A stretch of 32,283 bases of DNA from Candidatus Coatesbacteria bacterium (GTDB taxonomy: Bacteria; RBG-13-66-14), in assembly GCA_014728225.1 (NCBI GenBank), contig WJLX01000047.1:1-32283 (forward strand), written 5' to 3'. Each line of letters opens with the position of its first letter. The stretch's first letter is position 1. The position numbers and the translations under genes were made by a program. Of the stretch, positions 7,852 to 15,519 are shown one piece after another. Below the pieces are notes generated by a model. The model saw only the letters and a program-made list of their open reading frames with translations, was not told where the DNA came from and did not search any database.

Positions 7852-8850
7852 CTATCCTTGGGTTAATGGCGTGTTGGTGCGTGTCGTTCGGGTGTCAGCG
7901 GCCGCGTCGCCGACGACGGGGTAGGTGTAGCCGCCGGCGGGGGCGAGTCCGTCGCTCTCGAGGTGGCGGCGCAGGAATTGGCCGCAGTTGGAGCCGATGC
8001 GGTCCTCCTCGCGCTCGCCGAGGCTGACGATCACCCGGTAACCGGCGGCGCGCAAGCCGTCGATCAGCTCATCGCGCCGGGGCGCGGCGGCGGGATCGAG
8101 GTGGGAAACCAGGCCGTGGCCCCGGGCTCGGTAGGTCGGGTTGAGCGGCGTTATCTTGAGCAGGAAGCGCCGCGGGTCGAAGTGCCGCCGCAGCACCGCC
8201 GCCGAGAGGGGCACGCCGCGGCCGAGGGCGAAGTTGAGGGTAATCAGCCGGTCGTCGGGCTTGAGCCAGTCCTCGGCGAAGCGGGCGATGCGGTCGAAGT
8301 CCCACTTGGCCGTCGGAATCAGCTCGTCGCGCCGGGCGGCGTCCGTGGTGTGCAGGGAGAACTGGAGCTGGAAGCGCCCGGCGGGGTAGAGCGCGTCCTT
8401 GACGGCGGTCAGCTCTTCGAGGAAGGCGGCGCAGCCGCGGGGGGCCACCGTGGAGAGCGAGGGCAGCAGGCCGGGGGCCGCATAGCGCCCGGGCAGGAGG
8501 CGCAAGGCCTCGAGGACCGCCGGGTTGAGCGCGGGCTCACCGAGGCGGGCCAGTTGGATCTTGAATTTTCGCGCCGCGATCCGGCCGTCGGGCCGGCGGC
8601 GCTCGACGAGGAAATCGATCTGTTCGAGGATCTCGTCGGCGGTCAACCGGCCGCGGAAGTCGCCGCCGGCGTCGCACATCGGGCAACCCACCGGGCAGCC
8701 CAGCATGGTCGAGACCATCAACACCCACTTCTCCCCGCGGGGCAGGGGCGGTTGGACGGCCTCGACGAACTCGACGATCCGCCCGGGGCTCAACTCGGCG
8801 AGGAAGACGCGGGCGATCTCATCCGAGCCAGCGGTGGCCAGTATCTTCAA
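7852..8850 (-). CDS. RlmN/Cfr-like radical SAM protein lacking the usual N-terminal domain
   Basis: 332 residues from a TTG start. The 4Fe-4S/SAM motif is C52-x3-C56-x2-C59 (LGCPVGCPMCDAG), the RlmN/Cfr spacing. Further RlmN-type blocks follow: LARLGEPALN, LQFSLHTTDAARRDELIP, LLKITPLNPTYRARG and, near the end, IGSNCGQFL, whose Cys (about C289) matches the methyl-carrying cysteine of RlmN/Cfr. The helical N-terminal domain of true RlmN is missing, as only about 45 residues precede the cluster motif. The target may therefore not be 23S rRNA or tRNA. The TTG at 8850 is chosen because AAGGAG lies 4 nt upstream and TTGA overlaps the flavoprotein stop; the frame upstream of it is Arg/Pro shadow sequence. 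Confidence 0.85.
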   Translation of the reverse strand: MKILATAGSDEIARVFLAELSPGRIVEFVEAVQPPLPRGEKWVLMVSTMLGCPVGCPMCDAGGDFRGRLTADEILEQIDFLVERRRPDGRIAARKFKIQLARLGEPALNPAVLEALRLLPGRYAAPGLLPSLSTVAPRGCAAFLEELTAVKDALYPAGRFQLQFSLHTTDAARRDELIPTAKWDFDRIARFAEDWLKPDDRLITLNFALGRGVPLSAAVLRRHFDPRRFLLKITPLNPTYRARGHGLVSHLDPAAAPRRDELIDGLRAAGYRVIVSLGEREEDRIGSNCGQFLRRHLESDGLAPAGGYTYPVVGDAAADTRTTRTNTPLTQG

Positions 8851-9704
8851 CGCGCTCCTTCCAGGTCGCCCGTCAGCTCCAGGGCGGCCCGCAGGCCGTC
8901 GCCGACGGCCAGGGCCGTCTGGCGGTGGCGGGGGTGGGCGGCGTCGCCGACGAGCCACAGGCCCGGCGGCGGCGTGGTCAAATCCCGCAGCAGCTCCAGC
9001 CGGGGTTCCCGGCCGATCGCCGCCAGTAGATAATCGACGCACAGGGTGTACTCCCGCGCCGCCGAACGGCAGCGCAGCAGCAGGCCGGCGGCGGAAACCT
9101 CGACGGCGTCGAGGACGACGTTGCGCCGCTGCTCGATCAGCGGGTGTTCTTCGGCCCGGCGCTCCAGCAGGGGCAGACAGCGGGTGGCGGCGGCGCGGTT
9201 GAGGATGACGACCTCGTTGGCGCGGGCCAGGTTGAGGGCGTAGTCGAAGGCGGCGTCGCCGGCGCCGACGATCGCGATCCGTCGGCCCTCGACGGGGCCG
9301 CGGTCGGTGAGCTCGACGATCTCGCTGAAAACGCGACTACGGCAGGCGGCGGGAAGGGTCAGGCGCCGGGGCCGGGTTCCCGGGGCCAGGACGACGCGGG
9401 CGGCCTGGTACTCGGCCGTGGCGCCCCGCAGCAGAAAGCCCCCGGGCCGCGGACGCAGCTCGACGATCTCCTCGCGACGGAGCTCGATTCCCGAGCCGTC
9501 GAGCTGGGCCGTCATCCGCTCCACCAGCTCGGGACCGCTGATCCCGCCGGGAAAGCCGGGGTAGTTCTCGACCAGGTTGGCGTTGCGTAGCAGGCCGCCG
9601 GGGTGTCGACCCTCGAAGACCAGGGGTCGTCGTCCCTCCCGACCCAGTTGGACGGCGGCGGCGATCCCCGCCGGACCACAGCCGACGACGGCGAACCCGT
9701 TCAC
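8847..9704 (-). CDS. Thioredoxin-reductase-like FAD/NAD(P) oxidoreductase without the redox CxxC
   Basis: 285 residues. The FAD-binding GxGxxG starts at residue 6 (VVGCGPAGIAAAVQ), followed by the TrxR-like block NLVENYPGFPGG and a second nucleotide site IAIVGAGDAAFDYAL. The C-terminal FAD motif is GLWLVGDAAH. Between the two dinucleotide folds, where thioredoxin reductases have CATC, there is only one Cys (AACRSR), so it cannot reduce thioredoxin in the usual way. It is closer in logic to TrxR-like ferredoxin/flavodoxin-NADP reductases, a possible electron source for the adjacent radical SAM enzyme (inference). The GTG at 9704 has GGGGGGA upstream and overlaps the isochorismatase-like stop as GTGA; its own stop overlaps the radical SAM start as TTGA. 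Confidence 0.85.
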   Translation of the reverse strand: MNGFAVVGCGPAGIAAAVQLGREGRRPLVFEGRHPGGLLRNANLVENYPGFPGGISGPELVERMTAQLDGSGIELRREEIVELRPRPGGFLLRGATAEYQAARVVLAPGTRPRRLTLPAACRSRVFSEIVELTDRGPVEGRRIAIVGAGDAAFDYALNLARANEVVILNRAAATRCLPLLERRAEEHPLIEQRRNVVLDAVEVSAAGLLLRCRSAAREYTLCVDYLLAAIGREPRLELLRDLTTPPPGLWLVGDAAHPRHRQTALAVGDGLRAALELTGDLEGAR

Positions 9705-10348
9705 GATTCCCCCCGTGACGAATCGAGGAGTTCGGCCGAGGTCGTCAGCTCGGCGCAGCCGTGGGCCAGGGTGAGCAAACCCGCCCGCTGCAGCTCGACG
9801 TTGTAGGTCGCCACGGCATCGACGGGCACCACGACGCGGAAGCCGCGGACGAAGGCCGCCCGGGCCGTGGTCTCGACGCACAGGTGGGTCATCACCCCGC
9901 AGACCACGAGGGTCTCGAGGCCCTTCGCGCGCAGGCGCGTCTCAAGATCCGTCCGGTGGAAGGCGTCGTACTGGGTCTTCTCGATGAGCCGCGCCCCCGC
10001 CGCCTCCAGCCGGGGATCCAGCTCGCTCAGCGGGTCGGCGCGCCGGATGAGCCTGCTCCACCAACGGCCCATCATCCCGGCGTCCTCCGGGGTGTTGAGA
10101 TGCCGGGTGAGGAAGACGTTGGAATAGGCGACGCTCAGGCGGTTGATCCGGGGGATGATCGCGGGTGCGCCGGGCACCTGGGCGTGGGAGACGGCTTCAG
10201 TGAAACAGCGCTGCAGGTCGAGGACGACGAGGGCCGTCGAGGCGGGCGCGACGGGACGCGGCTCGCGCCGGTAGTCGGCCAGCTCCGCCAACAGCCCGGC
10301 CGCGCGGGCGTCGATCGTCTCCGGGGTGTAGAAGGCCTGTTTGTGCAT
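9701..10348 (-). CDS. Isochorismatase-like cysteine hydrolase
   Basis: 215 residues. It carries the Asp-Lys-Cys triad of the isochorismatase/nicotinamidase superfamily: D44 in VVLDLQ, K124 in IEKTQYDAF and C157 in GVMTHLCVETTARAAF, the last preceded by the expected cis-peptide region. Such enzymes hydrolyse amides, ureides or vinyl ethers. The active-site surroundings (ILTRHLNTPEDA-type region, WW at 96-97) do not single out a substrate. It is first in the four-gene minus-strand chain and overlaps the flavoprotein by 4 bp. No clear promoter is seen in the 68 bp upstream. Confidence 0.88.
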   Translation of the reverse strand: MHKQAFYTPETIDARAAGLLAELADYRREPRPVAPASTALVVLDLQRCFTEAVSHAQVPGAPAIIPRINRLSVAYSNVFLTRHLNTPEDAGMMGRWWSRLIRRADPLSELDPRLEAAGARLIEKTQYDAFHRTDLETRLRAKGLETLVVCGVMTHLCVETTARAAFVRGFRVVVPVDAVATYNVELQRAGLLTLAHGCAELTTSAELLDSSRGES

Positions 10349-10416
10349 CGGCGCGGGGGTCGGGGAACGTGGAGATTATCCCTCAGCCGGTCCTCCGGGG
10401 CAAGCCCTGCGTCGGG

Positions 10417-11238
10417 CTAGCGCTCGACCTCCTCGACCTCGTCGTACCAGGGGAAACGCTCGCCGAACCAGCTGCGCACGTGCCAGCCCAGGCTCTTGGA
10501 CCGCTCATCGATGAACTCCTTCAGCCGCCTCAGCCGCTCCTGGACCACTGGTCGCTGCTCCGGCTCCAGGTATTCCTCGCTGAAGTGCAGCAGCTTATCC
10601 AGGTTCATCGTCGCCGTGCGCCACCAACCCCAGCTCTTCGAGCACAGCTTGGCCAGGCGGGCGCCGTCGACGGCCTCGACGCTGCCGGCCTCGTCGGTCA
10701 CCTCGTGGGCCGAGAGCAGCACCAGCACGTCGACCAGGTCCTTCTTGTTGATCTCGACGATCTGCAGCTTCTCCAGCAGCAGGTCGGCCAGGGTGATCGT
10801 CGGCGCGTCGAGCTCCAGCCGGCCGCGAAAGTCGATCGGATGGCAGAAGGCCAGCTTGTCGAGGAAGATGTCCGAATGTACCGGCTGCGTCGGGTGGTAG
10901 AAGATGCGCCGCTTGTCGCCGAACAGGCGCAGCACCGTCTGGTTCTCCTCCCAGCCCAGCTCCCAGAAGGCGTCCTGGACCGCCGCCGCCTGCTTCTTGT
11001 AGGCGATGAAGTCCACGTCGGTCAGGTAGCGCCGGTTGGCGTACATGATGTGTTTGTAATCCGGGCACTTGATACGGAAGGCCAGCGAGCCGATGACCCG
11101 CATGACCGCACCATGGCGCTCACCGGCGGCGATCAGCTCCTCGAGGAGCTCCAGGAAGCGGCGCTCCTGCTCCCGCAGGACCTCCGGAGTCAGCTCGGCG
11201 CCCGCGGGGATGAAGGGTTGGTGGGGTTCTTGACTCAT
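10417..11238 (-). CDS. Nucleotidyltransferase-fold protein
   Basis: 273 residues, soluble. The N-terminal domain has the polymerase-beta-like nucleotidyltransferase pattern: VIGSLAF at 48-54, TDVDF with D74 and D76, and a third acidic residue D123 in HSDIF. The spacing suits a metal-binding carboxylate triad. LADLLLEKLQIVEINKKDLVD follows, as in AbiEii-like and MNT-type proteins where the helices after the catalytic sheet recognise the target. No antitoxin-like partner is adjacent. The ATG at 11238 has AGCGAGG upstream, and a TACAAT at 11261-11256 on the minus strand could be a -10. The target (RNA, tRNA, protein or small molecule) is unknown. Confidence 0.7.
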   Translation of the reverse strand: MSQEPHQPFIPAGAELTPEVLREQERRFLELLEELIAAGERHGAVMRVIGSLAFRIKCPDYKHIMYANRRYLTDVDFIAYKKQAAAVQDAFWELGWEENQTVLRLFGDKRRIFYHPTQPVHSDIFLDKLAFCHPIDFRGRLELDAPTITLADLLLEKLQIVEINKKDLVDVLVLLSAHEVTDEAGSVEAVDGARLAKLCSKSWGWWRTATMNLDKLLHFSEEYLEPEQRPVVQERLRRLKEFIDERSKSLGWHVRSWFGERFPWYDEVEEVER

Positions 11239-11309
11239 GCAACCTCGCTGAAATGATTGTAAGTCGCGCCGCCGTCCGGGCCGACGGTACTCCGGACAAC
11301 GCCGCCGGT

Positions 11310-12260
11310 TCAGCCCTCGACCTTCCAGTGCTTGCCGACGGTGCCGTCCTCGATCTCGATGATGTAGCCGCGCAGGATACCCTCGCCGTACTCCGAGCCG
11401 GGGTTGACCACCGGGGTCTCGCCGACCTTGTCGTGGCCGTACGACTCGTGGATGTGACCGTGGAGGCCCAGCAGGGGCTGGTACTCCTCGAGGGCCTCCA
11501 GCACCGCCCGGGAACCGACGTGGACGAAGTTGACCTGCCCGGCGATGGTCACCGGCTTCTTGTTGGCGTCCAGCTCCGGCGCCAGGTCGAGCATCGTGCC
11601 GTGGGGCGGGGCGTGGAAGTTGAAGATCGAGCGCGCAGGGTCATCGAGCTGCTTGACCAGCTTCCTGATCCGCTTGCGCAGGCCGCGCTCCGAATCCTCG
11701 CGCGGGGTGTCCCAGGGGGTGGGGTTGACGTAGTCCAGGCTGATCGTCTCGATACCCAGCAGGTCGATCGGGCCGTCCAGGCACCACTTGACCCCGCGTG
11801 GGGAAAAACTCTTGATGACCTCGTCGAGCTGGAAGTCGTCGTCGTTGCCGGGCATGACGATAGCGTCGACCCTGGTCAGATCGATCTTTTCGACCAGCAG
11901 CTCCAGCCAGCGCTCCATCCGGTCGAGGATTTTCTGCAGGTGGATCTGTTCGACGCGGGTCGGGTCGTTCTGCAGCTCGGCGACCTCGGCGGTGTCGCAG
12001 CGCAGAGTGTAGGCGCCGGCGTCGTTGATACGCTTTTCCATCTCCTCGACCTCGGCGCCGGACTCCAGGTTCCAGTTCTTGCCGAAGTAGAAGGCGTTGA
12101 AGCTGCCGTCGGGCTGCTCGATGATCGGGACCATCGACTTGCCGGTCAGGTCGCCGCAGAGCAGCAGGGCGTCGGCGTCGTAGAGCTCGGGAACGCGCAG
12201 CCACTTGCGCCAGACGCTGGAAGCGCCGTGGACGTCGACGGAGAAGAAAACGCGGGACAT
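11310..12260 (-). CDS. Calcineurin-like metallophosphoesterase
   Basis: 316 residues. The dinuclear metal-site motifs appear in order: D9-V-H11 (SVDVHG), GDLTG with D37, GNDDD in place of the common GNHD, HAPPHG, and GHIHES near the C-terminus, followed by VVNPGSEYGEG. The fold is close to YfcE/MJ0936-type or Icc-related phosphoesterases. The substitution of His by Asp in GNHD removes a usual transition-state contact and may shift substrate range. An insertion at about residues 50-110, rich in Glu, separates the second and third motifs. It reads away from the permease gene on the same strand, with 49 bp of GC-rich spacer before its 5' neighbourhood and the nucleotidyltransferase gene 71 bp downstream. 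Confidence 0.82.
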   Translation of the reverse strand: MSRVFFSVDVHGASSVWRKWLRVPELYDADALLLCGDLTGKSMVPIIEQPDGSFNAFYFGKNWNLESGAEVEEMEKRINDAGAYTLRCDTAEVAELQNDPTRVEQIHLQKILDRMERWLELLVEKIDLTRVDAIVMPGNDDDFQLDEVIKSFSPRGVKWCLDGPIDLLGIETISLDYVNPTPWDTPREDSERGLRKRIRKLVKQLDDPARSIFNFHAPPHGTMLDLAPELDANKKPVTIAGQVNFVHVGSRAVLEALEEYQPLLGLHGHIHESYGHDKVGETPVVNPGSEYGEGILRGYIIEIEDGTVGKHWKVEG

Positions 12261-12393
12261 GGGTTGTCGGGCTCCTCGGTTGCGGGACGGCTGGTGTGCC
12301 GGAGAGACTATCGACCGCTCGCGCGCGGTCGGGCGCCAGGCCTTTGAAAACCCGAAGCCGGGCTACCCCGGTTACCGTGGCTCTGGCGGGTCG

Positions 12394-12473
12394 GCAACCG
12401 GCACGGTTTTGGCGGAGGCGCACCCCGGCGCCGCGCCGCCGGTCGCCGTGATGCAAAAAAACGTGCCGGTTGC
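12394..12473. repeat. 12-bp perfect inverted repeat with GC-rich interior
   Basis: GCAACCGGCACG (12394-12405) and CGTGCCGGTTGC (12462-12473) are exact reverse complements 56 bp apart. The interior is itself strongly GC-rich. On the minus strand the right-hand arm is followed by seven T (12461-12455) inside the loop. It lies between the permease 3' end and the metallophosphoesterase start. It could be part of a transcription end signal for the permease, but the T run is not placed after a closed stem. Confidence 0.5.
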
Positions 12474-12532
12474 GGTGTTCCATGGCCGAAGACCGTCGCC
12501 TCGGCGATGCTGGTTTTCACTGGTCTCCGCCG

Positions 12533-14119
12533 TTATTCGGGGGGTATCTCGGAGTAGATCTTGTTGACGTCGACGCCCTCGCGGCGGTTCTTGGCCTGCT
12601 GATAGAGGTAGACGATCAGGCCGGCGAGCATCACGCCGACGAAGACGGCCATCACCAGGGGGCTGAAGTTGCGCAGGGCCAGGTAGATGAAGAACCAGCC
12701 GGCCAGGAAGGTGAAGCCGCCCAGGATAGTGATCACCGGCAGCTTGCCGATCTGCCAGCGCACCGGCGAACGCTTGTAGATATCGGGCTTGTGGTAGGGC
12801 AGCAGCATCGCCGACAGGCCGTAGGCCCAGAAGATGAAGAAGGTCGTCAGCGTCAGGATAGAGAGGATGATCTCCACCTCGAGCAGCATCAGGAAGACGC
12901 CGACGGCGCAGAAGACGGCGTTGAGGTGGACGGCGTTGGTCGGCGAACCCGTGCGGCGGTTGACCTTGGAGAGCGCCTCGGGGAAGCTCTTGTCCATGCT
13001 CATGGCGAAGGCCAGCCGGGAGTTGGCCAGGAAGCCGGGCAGGATGCTGTTGGCGAACCAGATCATGATGCTGACGGCGACCACCAGCCCGATCCAGACG
13101 TTGGGCACCAGGCTCATGAAGTAGAAGGGGATCGAGGGCTGGACTGCGTCACCCATGATCGCGGTCAGCTCGCCGGGGTAGTTGTCGTAGAGGAAGTCGT
13201 AGCTGCCGACGAAGTCACCGAAGGCGCTGTAGGAGCTGAGCACGATGATCACGTAGAACAGGCCGACGAAGATCGTACCGATGATGAAGCCACGCATCAT
13301 GCTCTTCTTGGGCGTCTTGACCTCCCCCCCGGCATAGTTGATGATCGTGATGCTGGCGTAGGCCCAGACGACTACCACCAGGCTCTTGAGGGTCGCCGCC
13401 GCGGAGAAGCCGCTGGGCGGGTTCCAGCCCAGGGCGGCGGCCCGGCCCTGGATGGCCTGGAAAGCCCCCGCGCCCCAGGTGCCGTTGAAGCCGGAGGCGA
13501 CGCTCTCGATCCCCCCGGCGGAGAAGAACCACACCACGGCGACCACGGTGCCAACGAGGGGGATGAAGAAAGCCACCCGCATGATGTTCTTGACCTTGCG
13601 GATGCCGGTGTAGGCGATCCACCAGAACAGGGCCACCCAGAGCAGACCGCCGACGGTCTGCCAGAGCGGCGTCTGCATCGCCGAGCCGAGCCGGGCCAGC
13701 CAGCCGATACCCGCCGAGAGGGCGGCGGTGGAGAAGGCCGAGCCCAACAGACCGACGAACAGATACCCCAGCACGCCCGAGGAGATGCCGTAGCCGATAA
13801 ACAGCAGCCAGGCCGACAAGAAACCCGTCGTCGGACCGAGCACACGGCTGACGGTGATATAGAGCCCACCGGAGCGGGGCATCGTCGCCGAGGTCAGCGC
13901 CACCAGCAGAGTGATGGGGAAGAAGATCGCCAGGCCGATGATGAAGGCCAGCGGGATGTTGGCGGCGGGGAAGTCGGCGGCGGTGGAGACGGAGTAGAAG
14001 ACGACGCCGGAGGCCGCCGGACCGGCGACGACGAAGATGAAAACGTCGAACCAGGAGAGTTCGCGAACCAGCCCCGAGGCCCGACGGGTGAAGATGATGC
14101 CTGGCTGTTTGTCGGCCAC
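12533..14119 (-). CDS. APC-superfamily amino acid permease
   Basis: 528 residues with about 12 hydrophobic segments, the expected topology and length for an amino acid-polyamine-organocation transporter. Typical features are the first helix with FIFVVAGPAASG, the second with LPRSGG-like MPRSGGLYITVSRVLG, INYAGGEVKTPKKSMMRG (the conserved E with K-x-P-x-x loop) and LANSRLAFAMSMDKSFPEAL with VNRRTGSPTNAV. The substrate is probably an amino acid or related amine. GTG at 14119 is chosen because GGAGGTG lies 3-9 nt upstream; the frame extends 25 residues more without homology. It has its own promoter and is separate from the downstream metallophosphoesterase gene. Confidence 0.9.
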   Translation of the reverse strand: MADKQPGIIFTRRASGLVRELSWFDVFIFVVAGPAASGVVFYSVSTAADFPAANIPLAFIIGLAIFFPITLLVALTSATMPRSGGLYITVSRVLGPTTGFLSAWLLFIGYGISSGVLGYLFVGLLGSAFSTAALSAGIGWLARLGSAMQTPLWQTVGGLLWVALFWWIAYTGIRKVKNIMRVAFFIPLVGTVVAVVWFFSAGGIESVASGFNGTWGAGAFQAIQGRAAALGWNPPSGFSAAATLKSLVVVVWAYASITIINYAGGEVKTPKKSMMRGFIIGTIFVGLFYVIIVLSSYSAFGDFVGSYDFLYDNYPGELTAIMGDAVQPSIPFYFMSLVPNVWIGLVVAVSIMIWFANSILPGFLANSRLAFAMSMDKSFPEALSKVNRRTGSPTNAVHLNAVFCAVGVFLMLLEVEIILSILTLTTFFIFWAYGLSAMLLPYHKPDIYKRSPVRWQIGKLPVITILGGFTFLAGWFFIYLALRNFSPLVMAVFVGVMLAGLIVYLYQQAKNRREGVDVNKIYSEIPPE

Positions 14120-14184
14120 TCCCACCTCCAAGGATGATATTAGCAAGAGCTTGTTGTTCAATGGCTTACATATCTTTCTAACTA

Positions 14185-14213
14185 AGAATAACAAACAGGC
14201 GTTGAAATAGCAA
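14185..14213 (-). promoter_or_regulatory. Promoter of the APC permease gene
   Basis: On the minus strand TTGCTA (14213-14208) is separated by 17 bp from TATTCT (14190-14185). This would give a leader of about 60 nt before the GTG at 14119. The region is AT-rich relative to its surroundings. Confidence 0.5.
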
Positions 14214-14238
14214 GAAAACGGCTGGAATGCGCTTCCTT

Positions 14239-14302
14239 GCCGCTGTGCCGAAGAGCCGCTGTGCCGCTGTACCGAAGAGCCGCTGTGCCGAAGAGTCGCT
14301 GT
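14239..14302. repeat. Short tandem repeat, 16-bp unit
   Basis: Units GCCGCTGTGCCGAAGA occur at 14239-14254, 14263-14278 (one change) and 14279-14294, with a half unit GCCGCTGT at 14255-14262 and a diverged start of another at 14295. It is intergenic, between the divergent permease and rhodanese genes. The rest of 14303-14578 holds only the rhodanese leader. Confidence 0.75.
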
Positions 14303-14492
14303 GGGCGGTGTTCTTGATTTAATTGTACCCGTAAGTCAGCCAATCGAACCCGGATGACGGATCGGCTTTGAGCCGCGGTCGATCGGTTGCCGGGGCGAGG
14401 TTTTGAACTGAACGGCCGACACCCGGCCGGTACTCTCCCGCGGCGCCAAAACAGGCCGCTTCGTCCGCCGCAGCCGCAGCGGTGGTTTTGTC

Positions 14493-14521
14493 TTTCAATA
14501 CACCGGCCGGAATCGTATGAT
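14493..14521 (+). promoter_or_regulatory. Possible promoter of the rhodanese operon
   Basis: TATGAT (14516-14521) lies 17 bp after TTTCAA (14493-14498). The -10 is good and the -35 is poor. The ribosome binding site AAAGGG is at 14563-14568. Confidence 0.35.
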
Positions 14522-14578
14522 TGAATATGTCGACATAGCTACCAACCATACCCTACCAACCGAAAGGGTAACCGACCG

Positions 14579-15451
14579 ATGATTACCACCTCTCCCTACG
14601 GCCAGGGCGTTGTGCGCTGGGTCTCGACGGAGTGGCTCGCCGACCACCTGGGCGATGAGAAGCTCGCCGTTCTCGACTGCCAGCCCAACGTCCACGATTA
14701 CATCCAGGAACACATCCCCGGAGCCGTCTATTTCAACGAGAACCTGTTACGGGTACCCTTACTGGGGCGGCCCGCCGTCTACGTCGAGCCCGAGGTCGTC
14801 CAGCACAACCTGCGCCGCATCGGCCTGACCATCGAGCGCCCCGTCGTCGTCTACACCGGTACCGGCCCCTTCAAGGGCTGGGGCGACGGTCTGGAGCAGA
14901 CCATGGTGGCCTACACCCTGGCCCGCTTCGGTCTGGACCGCGTTTACGTCCTCGACGGCGGCGTCGAGAAGTGGAAGGCGGAGAACAGGCCGCTGACCAA
15001 GGAATTTCCCGAGCTCGATGATTCGGACATGAGCATCGACGTGCGCCGCGACTACTTCGTCGACATCGACGAATTCAAGCGGCTCAAAGAGGACCCGGAC
15101 ACCCTGATCCTCGACGCCCGACCGCAGAAGGTCTACGAGGGCCAGGGGCCCTGGAGCAAGCCCGGCCACATCCCCGGCGCCGTCAACCTGCCCTGGAAGA
15201 CGCTGATGGACCCGGACAATACCCGTTTGCTCAAACCCCTCGGGGAGCTCAAGGAACTCGTGTCCGCCGCCGGCGCCTCCGTGGAGAAGACGATCATCTG
15301 CAGTTGCGGCACCGGCCGTGAGGCCACCAACGAGTTCCTGCTGTTCAAGTGGTTCCTCGGCTTCCCCCGGGTGCGCATCTACGAAGGCTCCTTCACCGAG
15401 TGGAGCGCCGATCCGACCAACCCGACGGTCACCGGCCCCGAGCCGGGCTAA
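14579..15451 (+). CDS. Tandem-domain rhodanese (thiosulfate/3-mercaptopyruvate sulfurtransferase type)
   Basis: 290 residues with two rhodanese domains. The N-terminal one (about 15-135) begins [10 protein letters not shown] and has YTGTGPFKG where a catalytic loop would be, so it is inactive. The C-terminal one (about 155-280) has [25 protein letters not shown] and the active loop CGTGREA with C243 as the persulfide-forming residue. Such enzymes transfer sulfane sulfur between thiosulfate, mercaptopyruvate or persulfides and thiol acceptors. ATG at 14579 has AAAGGG 10 nt upstream. It is followed by the MBL-fold persulfide dioxygenase-like gene 68 bp later, which places it in sulfane sulfur or sulfide detoxification. 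No signal peptide is present, so it should be cytoplasmic. Confidence 0.9.
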   Translation: MITTSPYGQGVVRWVSTEWLADHLGDEKLAVLDCQPNVHDYIQEHIPGAVYFNENLLRVPLLGRPAVYVEPEVVQHNLRRIGLTIERPVVVYTGTGPFKGWGDGLEQTMVAYTLARFGLDRVYVLDGGVEKWKAENRPLTKEFPELDDSDMSIDVRRDYFVDIDEFKRLKEDPDTLILDARPQKVYEGQGPWSKPGHIPGAVNLPWKTLMDPDNTRLLKPLGELKELVSAAGASVEKTIICSCGTGREATNEFLLFKWFLGFPRVRIYEGSFTEWSADPTNPTVTGPEPG

Positions 15452-15519
15452 GCAACAGAGGACTGACCGCGAAACCGTCCAACTGGAAACCCACCCCAGC
15501 CGAGGAGGCTGATCAGCGG

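Noticed and set aside
12470-14137. 555-codon plus-strand frame
   Set aside because: Asp/Glu/His/Gly-rich shadow of the permease; no domain.
14335-14400. tRNA-like TTCGA segment (minus-strand GGGTTCGATT)
   Set aside because: No matching T-stem, acceptor stem or anticodon arm can be drawn around it.
14319-14549. 76-codon minus-strand ORF in the rhodanese upstream region
   Set aside because: No ribosome binding site and no recognisable domain, and it covers the likely rhodanese promoter. It remains possible but unsupported.
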